A stretch of 64,000 nt of DNA from an uncultured Acetatifactor sp. Its GTDB lineage: Bacteria > Bacillota > Clostridia > Lachnospirales > Lachnospiraceae. This document shows, one piece after another, positions 31,988-41,168 of this stretch. Under the pieces are notes generated by a model. The model was not told the DNA's origin. It was given only the letters and a program-made list of their open reading frames with translations, and ran no database searches. Each line of letters opens with the position of its first letter. The first letter of the stretch is position 1. Location of the stretch: assembly GCA_910586515.1 (NCBI GenBank), contig CAJUGL010000001.1, positions 1 through 64,000 on the forward strand, in the 5' to 3' direction. Position numbers and translations under genes: made by a program.

Positions 31988-32162
31988 CTAATACTTTCCA
32001 CAGGTTAATAGGCAGGGAACATCGGGGATAAGACGGTGGAAAAGAGCCGCCTAACCGAAGGCTGCCCTGAAATCAGGAAAATCTGACAAACAGTTTCAGC
32101 AGGATTTTTCATAACAGGCCGGTGTCCGGGGGCAGATTGCTTCCGGAGCCGGCCTGTTTTTA
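31988..32162 (+). ncRNA. Candidate structured RNA or riboswitch with intrinsic terminator
   Basis: A promoter-initiated stretch of about 175 nt ends in a strong terminator 109 bp before an acetyltransferase gene. It can form TTTCCAC (31995-32001) with GTGGAAA (32036-32042), and AGCC/GGCT (32045-32048 with 32060-32063). GGTTA (32003-32007) in the first loop is complementary to TAACC (32052-32056) in the second, and CAGGG (32013-32017) to CCCTG (32065-32069), suggesting a pseudoknot. No ORF with a ribosome site lies in it. I could not match it to a riboswitch class I know, so it is either an unrecognised cis-regulator or a free small RNA. Confidence 0.45.
32113..32162 (+). terminator. Intrinsic terminator closing the structured RNA
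   Basis: ACAGGCCGG (32114-32122) pairs with CCGGCCTGT (32149-32157), with an inner TCCGG/CCGGA stem, followed by a T-run (32157-32161). Confidence 0.8.
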
Positions 32163-32271
32163 TGGTATTTTGCGGGAACTAAGTACGTGGCGCGAAAAAA
32201 CGATAAAAAGAATGCGGAAAAGTATAATGTTAAGAAAGGACGCCTGGAAAAACAGGCAGAGAGGAGAAGAG

Positions 32272-32826
32272 ATGAAACATTTAGGAAGCAGGACATTGGA
32301 AACGGACAGATTGCTGCTCCGGGTCTTTGGGCCGGAGGATGCGGGTCCCATGTTCAGGAACTGGGCAGGTGATCCGGAAGTGACAAAGTATTTGACCTGG
32401 CCCACCCATTCGTCGGAGAAGGTGACAGCACAGATCATTTCTTCCTGGATAGAGAAAAATGATGAGCCGACTAATTATCAATGGGCAATCGTATGGAAGG
32501 AAACCATGGAGCCCATAGGAAGCATTTCCGTTGTGCACTGGAACGAAGAGATCTGTCAGGCGGAGGTGGGATATTGTATCGGAAGGCCCTGGTGGAGGCG
32601 GGGGATAACGACGGAATGTTTTTCCGCGGTTATCCGCTTTCTGTTCCTGGAGGTTGGGGTGAACAGAATCCAGGCCCGGCATGACGTGAATAATCCTCAC
32701 AGCGGAATGGTAATGGAGAAGTGCGGCCTGCGGCATGAGGGAATTCTGCGTCAGGCGGACAGGAATAATCAGGGCATCTGCGATATGAGCGTTTATGGAA
32801 TCCTGCGCGGGGATTATGAGACATAA
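32272..32826 (+). CDS. GNAT acetyltransferase, RimJ/RimL type
   Basis: The protein has 184 residues. The opening LGSRTLETDRLLLRVFGPED is the standard start of RimJ/RimL-like acetyltransferases, which acetylate protein N-termini or small amines. AEVGYCIGRPWWRRGITTEC contains the acetyl-CoA loop, and NRIQARHDVNNPHSGMVMEK followed by CGLRHEGILRQ the C-terminal motif. All parts are present. ATG 32272 is preceded by GAGAGGAG. It lies downstream of the structured RNA and its terminator, so its expression may depend on read-through. Substrate unknown. Confidence 0.88.
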   Translation: MKHLGSRTLETDRLLLRVFGPEDAGPMFRNWAGDPEVTKYLTWPTHSSEKVTAQIISSWIEKNDEPTNYQWAIVWKETMEPIGSISVVHWNEEICQAEVGYCIGRPWWRRGITTECFSAVIRFLFLEVGVNRIQARHDVNNPHSGMVMEKCGLRHEGILRQADRNNQGICDMSVYGILRGDYET

Positions 32827-32871
32827 GCCTGCGGGAACGAGGTAAGGGAAATCGAAAAGGAGAGGAACAAA

Positions 32872-33021
32872 ATGCAGGAGAAGGAGAATACAGAAGTAAT
32901 TCAAAAGAATTATGACCAGGCGCCGGAGGCGGAGTGGAAGAGTGCCATGTCTTCCCACATCATGTATGTGGGGGAAAAATCCCACAGGACTTGTTTACGG
33001 GAAGGGAATGTGTTAGAATGA
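32872..33021 (+). pseudogene. N-terminal stub of a SAM-dependent methyltransferase
   Basis: An ATG with a GGAGAGGAAC site opens 49 codons starting MQEKENTEVIQKNYDQAPEA and EWKSAM. This resembles the first residues of clostridial class I methyltransferases (VxxYDxxAxxEWxR). The SAM-binding motif never appears; the frame drifts into unrelated residues and stops at 33019. The next gene's promoter lies in the stub's end, so most of the gene was deleted. Confidence 0.5.
32991..33019 (+). promoter_or_regulatory. Promoter of the DUF362 gene
   Basis: TTGTTT (32991-32996) and TAGAAT (33014-33019) are 17 bp apart, 47 bp before the start codon at 33066. A GTGGG/CCCAC hairpin lies just upstream. Confidence 0.5.
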
Positions 33022-33065
33022 CCTTGTTCCCGGCGGGAGTGCCGGAGAAAGGAAAGGTGGGTTAT

Positions 33066-33929
33066 ATGGGAAAAGCAAAGGTTTATTTTACAAAAGAAAT
33101 TACCCCACAGGCCATGGTCAGAATGTATGAGGCCATGGGGGTGGAGCTGCCGGGAAAGGTGGCTGTAAAAGTTCACTCCGGCGAAGTGGGAAATCAGAAT
33201 TTCCTGCGTCCGGATCTCATGAAGCCGGTGATCGACAGGGTCAGGGGTACCATTGTGGAGTGCAATACTGCGTATGAAGGCAAACGAAATACCACGCAGG
33301 CCCACAGGGAAACCATGAAGCTCCACGGTTGGGCGGATATTGCGGAAGTGGACATTCTGGATGCGGATGGGGAGATTGAGCTTTCCATTCCGGAAGGACA
33401 GAAGATACAGAAGAATTACGTGGGCAGGAATATAACACAATATGAATCCATGCTGGTGCTGTCTCATTTCAAGGGACATCCCATGGGCGGCTTCGGCGGA
33501 GCGCTGAAAAATATTTCCATCGGACTGGCCTCTTCCCATGGAAAGGCGTACATTCACGGCGTAGGCGATGTGGATAAATTCTGGGATTCCGATCATGATT
33601 CCTTCCTGGAGGCCATGGCCGATGCCAGCAAGTCCATAACGGAGATGTTCGGGGACAGGATTGTGTATATCAATGTGATGAAAAATATGTCCGTGGACTG
33701 TGACTGCTGCGCGGTGGCGGAGGATCCGGCCATGGGAGATATCGGCATTCTGGCATCCCTGGATCCTGTGGCCCTGGATCAGGCCTGTCTTGATCTGGTT
33801 TATGCATCCAAAGACCCCGGAAGAGATCATCTGCTGGAGAGAATCGAGTCCAGAAACGGCGTTCACACTGTGGAAGCAGCAGCAAAAATCGGTGTGGGCA
33901 GCCGGGAATATGAACTGATCGACTGCTGA
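33066..33929 (+). CDS. DUF362 domain protein
   Basis: The protein has 287 residues and is cytosolic. It begins MGKAKVYFTKEITPQAMVRM. The conserved DUF362 core includes VAVKVHSGEVGNQNFLRPDL, the SHFKGHPMGGFGGALKNISI block and a CDCCAVAEDP cysteine cluster, then ASLDPVALDQACLDLV. Family members often carry or precede iron-sulfur domains, but no CxxCxxCxxxC ferredoxin motif is present here. The biochemical role of the family is not settled. I chose ATG 33066 with AAAGGTGG upstream. It stands alone between a methyltransferase stub and a convergent chemoreceptor gene. Confidence 0.8.
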   Translation: MGKAKVYFTKEITPQAMVRMYEAMGVELPGKVAVKVHSGEVGNQNFLRPDLMKPVIDRVRGTIVECNTAYEGKRNTTQAHRETMKLHGWADIAEVDILDADGEIELSIPEGQKIQKNYVGRNITQYESMLVLSHFKGHPMGGFGGALKNISIGLASSHGKAYIHGVGDVDKFWDSDHDSFLEAMADASKSITEMFGDRIVYINVMKNMSVDCDCCAVAEDPAMGDIGILASLDPVALDQACLDLVYASKDPGRDHLLERIESRNGVHTVEAAAKIGVGSREYELIDC

Positions 33930-33975
33930 GGCCGTATAAAGACAGCATAAGAAAATATATTATCGGAAAATGCGC

Positions 33976-34019
33976 AAAAATTCGGCGCTGCGGGCAGAAT
34001 CATGCTCCGCAGCGCCGAA
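33976..34019 (-). terminator. Terminator of the chemoreceptor gene
   Basis: TTCGGCGCTGCGG (33981-33993) pairs with CCGCAGCGCCGAA (34007-34019), a 13-bp stem. The A-run at 33976-33980 becomes the T-tail on the minus strand. It also separates the convergent DUF362 gene, although there is no T-run in that direction. Confidence 0.8.
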
Positions 34020-34059
34020 CCGATATACCGATTAATTTCGGAAGGTTTCGGGAGAATTC

Positions 34060-36033
34060 TTATTCCGTTGACAGAGTAAACTGCTCTACCAACTGTTTCA
34101 GCCCTGCCGCCTCTGCGGAAAGCTGTTCACTGGCGGTTGCGCCTTCCTGGGCCGTGGAGCTGTTGTTTTGAACCACCACGGATATCTGATTGATCCCCTC
34201 GGACACCTGCCAGACCGCATCGGCCTGTTCGTTGGATACCGTTGCGATATTGTCAATGGAATTCACAACGGACTGTATGCTGTCCACCACTTCCAGAAGG
34301 ATGGCGGCGGTTTCCTTCGCAATGCCGGAACCTTCATGTACTGCCACGGAGGAACGTTCGATGAGGGCGGAGGTATTCTTGGCGGCCTTGGCAGATTTTC
34401 CGGCCAGGGTGCGGACCTCTTCTGCCACTACGGCAAAGCCCTTGCCGGCCTCGCCTGCCCTGGCAGCTTCCACCGCCGCATTCAGGGCCAGAATGTTGGT
34501 CTGGAAGGCAATGTCTTCTATGGTCTTCAGAATCTTTTCGATTTCGTTGGAGCAGACCTGGATCTTATCCATGGCATCCATCAGCTTCTGCATCTGCTGA
34601 TTGCACTGAGAGACTTCCTCGCCTGCCCGGTGGGTCTGGGAGCGGACTTCCACAGCGCCTTCGGCGGTATTTTTTGCCTGGGAGGAAATCTCGGTAACCT
34701 GTGAAGCAAGTTCCTCCACTGCGCTGGCCTGCTCTACCGTTCCCTGGCTCAGGGCCTGGGCGCTTGAGGAGAGCTGGCTGCTGGCCGAAGCCACCTGATT
34801 TGAGGAAGCGTTTACCTGACGTATGATATGGCTCAGCTCTATCTTCATATGGCGCATGGAGAGCAGAATATTCCGGAAACTACCCACATATACGTCTTCC
34901 CGGCTGGTGTGGACATCCAGGTTCTGGCCTGCCAGCTGGGTCAGCAGATAACTGATATCATTGATGACTGTGCCCAGACCCTCTACCAAAGATGCGGTGG
35001 AGCGGGCCAGCATGCCGGTTTCGTCCCTGCTTGTGATTTTCGGCATGGGAGTATCCAAATCGCCTTCCACCAACAGCTGCATGCGTTTGGCGCATGCCTT
35101 CATGGGTTTGCTGATGCTGCCTGCCAACAGCAGGGCTACCACAATGGAGATCAGGATGCTGCCGATCATTACCATAATGTTAATGGCCATGCCCTTGTAT
35201 GTAGTGGACAGATAATTTAACTGAGGGGCGGTGACGGCAATGCTCCATCCGTCCGTGCCGTTTACCGGCGCATAGGCCATAAACATTTTGCCGGACTGGC
35301 TGTCATAGCTTCCGAAACCGTTTTCCCCGCGGCGCATGGCGCTGTGAAGCTCCGCCAGATCCTTCAGGGAGGAATCGCTTCCCGCCTCCGCTTCAATATT
35401 CTGTACGGTAATGGTATCCAGGGTGATGTCTGCGATGGTATCCCCTGATTTGTTGATCATGTAGGCCCTGCTGTTGTCTCCGATCTGGATGGAGGATACA
35501 ATGTCATTAAGAAAGGTCTCGGGAGGAACGAAATACACCACGCCTGCAATGGCAGAACCATGGACTCCGTCGCTGTAGAGAGGAGCTGCTACCATGATGG
35601 ACAGTTCCCCGGTGATCTTGCTGATCAGGGGCTCGGATACATAGATATTCCCCTGCATGGCCTGCTGTACATATTCCCGGTCGGAATAGTCCTTGCCGTC
35701 GAATATGCTGATGCCGTCCGGGCCGATGATATTTCCTCTCTGGAAGTTATGCATGGAGCAGCGTTCATCAATGATGGATTTTTTCTCTTCCGGTGAGATT
35801 TCCGGATCGGATAACTGGGGAATGCAGCCTGTATCCATGGCCACATTGCGGTAAGCGGTGAGTTCCTGCTCCACACGTTCCGCAGCCAGAACTGCGGTTT
35901 CGCTCATCATGTGATCCACGGTGGTGATGGTGCTGCGGTAGTTGGGAATAATGCCGGAAATGCCTGCTGCAACCAGGGCTGTCACCACGGTTACAATGAG
36001 GCATAAGGTGATTTTGGTGCGAATGCTTTTCAT
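34060..36033 (-). CDS. Methyl-accepting chemotaxis protein with dCache sensor
   Basis: The protein has 657 residues. TM1 (about 8-28) is followed by an extracellular double-Cache-type domain of about 250 residues (with GIIGPDGISIFDGKDYSDRE-like core DGISIFDGKDYSDREYV). TM2 lies at about 280-305, then HAMP, then the long signalling coiled coil. The hairpin tip EKILKTIEDIAFQTNILALN then AAVEAARAGEAGKGFAVVAEEVR is the CheA/CheW contact. It senses a small ligand outside and feeds motility. No other chemotaxis gene is in the window. It has its own promoter and terminator. Confidence 0.93.
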   Translation of the reverse strand: MKSIRTKITLCLIVTVVTALVAAGISGIIPNYRSTITTVDHMMSETAVLAAERVEQELTAYRNVAMDTGCIPQLSDPEISPEEKKSIIDERCSMHNFQRGNIIGPDGISIFDGKDYSDREYVQQAMQGNIYVSEPLISKITGELSIMVAAPLYSDGVHGSAIAGVVYFVPPETFLNDIVSSIQIGDNSRAYMINKSGDTIADITLDTITVQNIEAEAGSDSSLKDLAELHSAMRRGENGFGSYDSQSGKMFMAYAPVNGTDGWSIAVTAPQLNYLSTTYKGMAINIMVMIGSILISIVVALLLAGSISKPMKACAKRMQLLVEGDLDTPMPKITSRDETGMLARSTASLVEGLGTVINDISYLLTQLAGQNLDVHTSREDVYVGSFRNILLSMRHMKIELSHIIRQVNASSNQVASASSQLSSSAQALSQGTVEQASAVEELASQVTEISSQAKNTAEGAVEVRSQTHRAGEEVSQCNQQMQKLMDAMDKIQVCSNEIEKILKTIEDIAFQTNILALNAAVEAARAGEAGKGFAVVAEEVRTLAGKSAKAAKNTSALIERSSVAVHEGSGIAKETAAILLEVVDSIQSVVNSIDNIATVSNEQADAVWQVSEGINQISVVVQNNSSTAQEGATASEQLSAEAAGLKQLVEQFTLSTE

Positions 36034-36092
36034 GTTGTCTTACCCTCGTTTGTATCAGTTGTTTTTGGTTTTAGAATAAACCATATATTGTT

Positions 36093-36122
36093 ATTATACG
36101 AGTGTGTACTTGCGTTTGTCAA
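36093..36122 (-). promoter_or_regulatory. Promoter of the chemoreceptor gene
   Basis: On the minus strand TTGACA (36122-36117) and TATAAT (36098-36093) are both consensus and lie 18 bp apart, about 60 bp upstream of the start codon. Confidence 0.75.
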
Positions 36123-36190
36123 CCCTTGGAGAATGCGGAAAATGGTAATTTTCAGAACGGTTAAGGAAAGATTTAGAAGGAGGCTTGATT

Positions 36191-37054
36191 ATGCATTTTG
36201 TCAATGCAAAAGGAATTTTGTCCCCGCAAAACGGGATGAATATATACAGGGGCTGCACTCACGGCTGCATTTACTGCGACAGCAGAAGTGTCTGCTATGG
36301 ATTTACCCATGCTTTTGAGGATGTGGAGGTGAAGCGGAATGCTCCGGAGCTGTTGGAAAGGGCGCTTCGCTCCAGGCGGAAGAAATGCATGATCGGAACC
36401 GGCGCCATGTGCGATCCCTATATGCACTGCGAGGAGACTCTGCAGATGACAAGAAAATGTTTGGAACTGATCGAAAGATACGGGTTTGGGGCTGCCATTC
36501 AGACCAAGTCCGACAGAATCCTTCGTGATCTGGATGTATTGAAGCGTATCAACGAAAAGACAAAATGTGTGGTGCAGATCACATTGACTACTTACGATGA
36601 AGAACTATGCAGAATTCTGGAGCCGAATGTATGCACCACCAAAAGGCGGGCGGAGGTTCTGGATATTCTGCGGGAGAACGGAATTCCTGCTGTGGTCTGG
36701 CTGTCTCCTGTTCTGCCTTTTCTGACGGACACGAAGGAGAATCTGGAGGGAATTCTTGGGTATTGTACCCGGGCAAAAGTGTATGGAATCATCTGCTTCG
36801 GCATGGGACTGACTCTGCGGGAAGGGGACAGGGAGTATTTCTACGGGGCGCTTGACAGGCATTTTCCGGGACTTCGGCAGAAATACCATCATAAATACGG
36901 CTATTCTTATGAGTTGAAGAGCGACAGGCATGAGGCGCTTATGGAGATTTTACGGGATGTCTGCAGGCGGAACGGAATTGTTCATGAGGTAGATGCCTGC
37001 TTTCAATATTTGCATGAATTTCCGGAGAAATATGAACAATTAACATTTTTTTGA
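36191..37054 (+). CDS. Radical SAM protein (spore photoproduct lyase-like family)
   Basis: The protein has 287 residues. GMNIYRGCTHGCIYCDSRS carries the CxxxCxxC cluster-binding motif (C24, C28, C31 region). The following blocks TGAMCDPYMHCEETLQMTRK, AAIQTKSDRILRDLDVLKRI and ICFGMGLTLREGDREYFYGA match the SplB-like / Rv2578c-type radical SAM group. Members cleave SAM to a 5'-deoxyadenosyl radical; the substrate is unknown here. I chose ATG 36191, with AAGGAGG seven bases upstream; TTG 36185 is too close to that site. It is monocistronic. Confidence 0.87.
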   Translation: MHFVNAKGILSPQNGMNIYRGCTHGCIYCDSRSVCYGFTHAFEDVEVKRNAPELLERALRSRRKKCMIGTGAMCDPYMHCEETLQMTRKCLELIERYGFGAAIQTKSDRILRDLDVLKRINEKTKCVVQITLTTYDEELCRILEPNVCTTKRRAEVLDILRENGIPAVVWLSPVLPFLTDTKENLEGILGYCTRAKVYGIICFGMGLTLREGDREYFYGALDRHFPGLRQKYHHKYGYSYELKSDRHEALMEILRDVCRRNGIVHEVDACFQYLHEFPEKYEQLTFF

Positions 37055-37146
37055 AAACAATCCCTGTCCGTTTGCGCAGCAGACAATAGCAGGAATTATT
37101 GGGGAGTGGTTTTGTATATTTTTTCCCATTTTTTATGTATTTTTAA

Positions 37147-37175
37147 TTGCATTGAACAGAGGGGGTTATTATAAT
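37147..37175 (+). promoter_or_regulatory. Promoter of the ABC exporter pair
   Basis: TTGCAT (37147-37152) and TATAAT (37170-37175) are 17 bp apart. A GCCGGA/TCCGGC hairpin follows in the leader, and the first gene starts at 37270. Confidence 0.7.
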
Positions 37176-37269
37176 GTAAGAACGTGCTTCGCCGGAAAAA
37201 TCCGGCATATCGGTGCGGAAGAATCGGGGAAGCTTCGGGGGCGGTTCCCGGGAAGGAGAGAAATTGATA

Positions 37270-39111
37270 TGCTGAAGATTTTCAAGTATCTGGCGGAATC
37301 CAAATGGTCTGTTCTGGCGATTATTGCACTTCTGGTGGTGCAGGCCTACTGTGATCTGGCGCTGCCCCAGTACACTGCGAATATAGTGGACGTGGGCATC
37401 GGGCAGAAGGGGATTGAAAGCGCAGTGCCTGAGCGGATGCGGGAATCCACTTACAGAACACTGGAGAGTCTGCTGACCCAGGAGGAGAGGGAACTGATGG
37501 CATCTGCTTATGAACAGGCGGCAGACGGCAGCTATGTTTTCTGCGGGGATAAACAGGCGGAGGAGGCTTTGGACGAAAGCATGGGCATACCGCTCCTCAT
37601 TGTTTCCATGACGGAATCCGGAGTCGGGATGCCTGACATGGGAATGGGCGAAAATGCCGCAGGGGAGCTTACGGATGAGCAGATTCTCGGGCTGCGCAGG
37701 CAGGTTTCGGAGAGTCTGGGGGATACCGGTACAGATGGTGGTGGTGATGATGCTGCGGATGGTGGTGTATGCGCCCATCATCGGTATAGGCGGCGTGGTG
37801 AAGGTCATGGGTACAAGGACGGGCATGGGATGGATCATCGTGGTGGCGGTTGCCCTGATCATGGCTCTGGTGGCTGTGCTGATGGCAGTGGCCATGCCCA
37901 AATTCAAAAAGATGCAGACACTGGTGGACCGTCTGAACCTGGTATCCAGGGAGATTCTCACCGGCGTATCCGTCATCCGCGCCTTCAGCAGGGAAAAATT
38001 CGAGGAAGAGCGGTTTGACCGGGCAAACAGGGATCTGATGCAGACGCAGCTGTTTACAAACAGGGTGATGAACGTGATGATGCCTGTGATGATGCTGATC
38101 ATGAACGGCATCAGCGTTATGATCGTATGGTTCGGCGCAAAAGGAATTGACATGGGCAATCTGATGGTGGGAGATATGCTGGCGTTTATTACCTATACCA
38201 TGCAGATTGTCATGTCCTTCCTGATGCTGACCATGATATCCGTGATGCTGCCCAGGGCCGGAGTGGCGGCAGGGCGTATCCAGGAGGTCATAGGCACAAA
38301 TGCAGGCGTTACGGATAAGGAGGCGGTTCAGGATGAGAGACTTGGACAGGCCCGGGGCGTGGTGGCCTTTGAGGATGTGTCTTTCCGGTATCCGGGGGCG
38401 GACGAGGATGCCCTGGAGCATCTGGATTTTACCGCCGGACCCGGGGAGACTACGGCCATCATCGGCAGCACCGGATGCGGAAAATCCACTTTGCTGAATC
38501 TGATTCCCAGGTTTTATGATGTGACGGCAGGCCGTATAACCATAGACGGTGTGGATATCCGGGATCTGTCCCAGCATAAGCTCCGGAGTCTCCTGGGCTA
38601 TGTGCCCCAGAAGGCGGTTCTGTTTTCCGGGGACATTTCGTCCAATCTGAAGTTCGGCGGGCCGGATATCAGCGACAGCCGGATGAAGGAGGCGGCGGAA
38701 ATTGCCCAGGCCACGGAATTTATAGAGAGTAAGCCGGAGGGATTTGACAGCGAGATAGCCCAGGGAGGCACAAATGTGTCCGGCGGACAGAAGCAGAGGC
38801 TGTCCATTGCCAGGGCCATAGCCAAGGCGCCCCGGATTTTCCTGTTTGACGACAGTTTCTCTGCATTGGATTACAAGACGGATGTGACACTCAGAAAGGC
38901 TCTGCGGGAGAAAACCGGAGATGCCACGGTGATTATTGTGGCGCAGCGAATCAGCACGATTCTCCATGCGGACCAGATTATCGTTCTGGATGAGGGACGG
39001 ATTGCCGGGAAGGGCACCCACAGTCAGCTGCTGCGGGAATGTGAGGCTTACCGGGAAATCGCCAGGTCACAGCTGTCGGAGACGGAACTGGAGGGAGGTG
39101 CTGCGGTATGA
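37270..39111 (+). pseudogene. ABC exporter subunit 1, frameshifted with internal deletion
   Basis: Codons from 37270 encode a normal start (MLKIFKYLAESKWSVLAIIA) and an external loop up to RRQVSESLG (about residue 150, base 37719). The continuation of the family, VQMVVVMMLRMVVYAPIIGI, is found in the next frame from 37723 and runs to 39111 with TM4-6 and a complete ATPase (GSTGCGKST, NVSGGQKQRLSIARA, IFLFDDSFSALD). The intervening helices 2-3 and the first coupling loop, roughly 130 residues in relatives, are gone. So a deletion plus frameshift has inactivated the subunit, unless two pieces are expressed separately. It overlaps the intact partner by four bases. Confidence 0.8.
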
Positions 39112-41009
39112 GCGAGAAGAACAGAAGGCAGGGCGGTCCCAGGCCCCATGGTCCCCACGGGGGCATGATGCCGGGAGAGAAGGCAAAGGATTTCAAGGGT
39201 ACATTTGCAAAGCTCCTGAGGTATATGGGCAGGTATAAGCTGGCTCTGATTGCCGTCATGATATTTGCTGCGGGCAGCACGGTTTTTACGATTATAGGGC
39301 CGAAGGTACTGGCCAAAGCCACCACGGAACTGTTCAACGGCATGATGGCCAAGTTTGCGGGCACTGGAGGAATCGACTTCGGACGGATCGGACAGATTCT
39401 GATTCTGCTGCTGGCCTTATACGGGGTAAGCGCCCTGCTTTCCTTCGTACAGGGGCTGGTGATGACGGAGGTTTCCCAGAAGCTCTGCTACAGGTTCCGC
39501 AGGGAGATTTCGGAGAAGATCAACAGAATGCCCATGGCTTATTTTGAATCCAGGACAGTGGGAGAGATCCTGTCCCGGATTACCAATGATGTGGATACAC
39601 TGGGACAGAGCCTGGGACAGAGCATTACCACGCTGATTACCTCCGTGGCTTCCATTGTGGGTATTCTGATTATGATGCTGTCCATCAGTCCCCTGATGAC
39701 GCTGATCGCTTTGGTGATTCTGCCTGTGTCGGGAGGACTGATCGGCGTGGTGATCAAGCACTCCCAGAAGTTTTTCGTTGACCAGCAGAACTATCTGGGC
39801 AAGATAAACGGCCAGATCGAGGAGGTGTACAGCGGCCAGAATATCATCAAGGCCTTCAACAGGGAGGATGCAGTCCTGGAGGAGTTCGGAGAGACTAACC
39901 GGGTTCTGTATCAGAGCGCCTGGAAATCCCAGTTTATCTCCGGTATGATGCAGCCCATTATGATGTTTGTGGGAAATCTGGGCTATGTGGCTGTGGCAGT
40001 CAGCGGCAGTATGCTGGCTATAAAAGGCGTCATTGAAGTGGGGGAAATTCAGGCCTTTATTCAGTATGTGAAGAATTTTACACAGCCAATTACCCAGGTG
40101 GCCCAGGTATCCAATATGTTCCAGTCCACGGCCGCGGCTGCGGAGCGGGTCTTTGAGTTTCTGGAGGAGCCGGAGGAGGATGTAACGGCGGAAAAGACAG
40201 ATTCACCGAAATCGGCGGACTCCGGGGAGACAGTATCCGGCACAGCGGACGCCTGTTCCTCAGAGAAAAAGCAGGGCGCAGTCTCCTTTGAACATGTGAA
40301 ATTCGGCTATCAGCCGGATAAGGTAATCATCCATGATTTCAGCTGTGAGGTGAAGCCCGGGCAGACAGTGGCCATAGTAGGACCCACAGGCGCAGGCAAG
40401 ACCACCATGGTAAAGCTGCTTATGCGGTTTTATGATGTGAACAGCGGAGCTATACGGGTGGACGGACAGGATGTAAGGAATTTCAACCGCAGTGAGCTCA
40501 GGGAGAATTTCGGCATGGTGCTGCAGGATACCTGGCTGTTCCATGGGACTATTATGGATAATATCCGCTATGGGAGACTGGAGGCCACGGACGAGGAGGT
40601 AATTGCTGCGGCTAAGGCGGCCCATGTCCACAGGTTCATCCAGACTCTTCCCGGAGGGTATCAGATGGAACTGGGGGAGGACGCGTCCAATGTATCCCAG
40701 GGCCAGAAGCAGCTGCTCACCATTGCCAGGGCCATTCTGGCGGACAATCCAATCCTTATCCTTGACGAGGCCACCAGTTCCGTGGACACCAGGACGGAGA
40801 TCCGGATCCAGAAGGCCATGAATAACCTGATGAAGGGGCGAACCAGTTTCGTCATCGCCCACAGGCTGTCCACCATCCGGGATGCGGATGTGATCCTGGT
40901 CATGAAGGACGGAGATATCGTGGAGCAGGGAAGCCATGACCGGCTGATGGAGCAGGGCGGATTTTATGCGGAGCTGTATAATGCACAGTTTGAAGGGCAG
41001 TCAGCTTAG
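39108..41009 (+). CDS. ABC exporter subunit 2 (heterodimeric multidrug-type)
   Basis: The protein has 633 residues. A basic, proline/glycine-rich N-terminus leads into six TM helices (about 45-350), with the coupling motif MPMAYFESRTVGEILSRITN. An acidic linker follows (residues about 365-385), then an ATPase with Walker A GPTGAGKTTMV, signature NVSQGQKQLLTIARA, Walker B ILILDEATSSVD and H-loop IAHRLST. In such heterodimers this subunit carries the consensus sites and needs the partner encoded just upstream. That partner gene is broken, so the exporter is probably not assembled unless it homodimerises. ATGA overlap with the upstream gene. Confidence 0.92.
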   Translation: MSEKNRRQGGPRPHGPHGGMMPGEKAKDFKGTFAKLLRYMGRYKLALIAVMIFAAGSTVFTIIGPKVLAKATTELFNGMMAKFAGTGGIDFGRIGQILILLLALYGVSALLSFVQGLVMTEVSQKLCYRFRREISEKINRMPMAYFESRTVGEILSRITNDVDTLGQSLGQSITTLITSVASIVGILIMMLSISPLMTLIALVILPVSGGLIGVVIKHSQKFFVDQQNYLGKINGQIEEVYSGQNIIKAFNREDAVLEEFGETNRVLYQSAWKSQFISGMMQPIMMFVGNLGYVAVAVSGSMLAIKGVIEVGEIQAFIQYVKNFTQPITQVAQVSNMFQSTAAAAERVFEFLEEPEEDVTAEKTDSPKSADSGETVSGTADACSSEKKQGAVSFEHVKFGYQPDKVIIHDFSCEVKPGQTVAIVGPTGAGKTTMVKLLMRFYDVNSGAIRVDGQDVRNFNRSELRENFGMVLQDTWLFHGTIMDNIRYGRLEATDEEVIAAAKAAHVHRFIQTLPGGYQMELGEDASNVSQGQKQLLTIARAILADNPILILDEATSSVDTRTEIRIQKAMNNLMKGRTSFVIAHRLSTIRDADVILVMKDGDIVEQGSHDRLMEQGGFYAELYNAQFEGQSA

Positions 41010-41031
41010 GGAGAGAGAATCTATACTTTTT

Positions 41032-41065
41032 ACAGCCATCCTGAATACAGGGTGGCTGTTTTTTG
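41032..41065 (+). terminator. Terminator after the ABC exporter pair
   Basis: ACAGCCATCCTG (41032-41043) pairs with CAGGGTGGCTGT (41048-41059) with one wobble and an AATA loop, followed by TTTTTT. Confidence 0.85.
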
Positions 41066-41168
41066 AATTTTTAGCGGAAATTGTGTGGCAATGTCGACAT
41101 GATTGTGGTATCATTTTACTGGGAATGGAGAAGAGTCGCAGCAGTTTGTACAGGGCACGGCAGGCTGC

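Noticed and set aside
32003..32019. Resemblance of GTTAATAGGCAGGGAA to part of the TPP riboswitch core
   Set aside because: The other obligatory half (CTGAGA and the ACCC-type helix) is missing upstream, so I do not call a TPP riboswitch.
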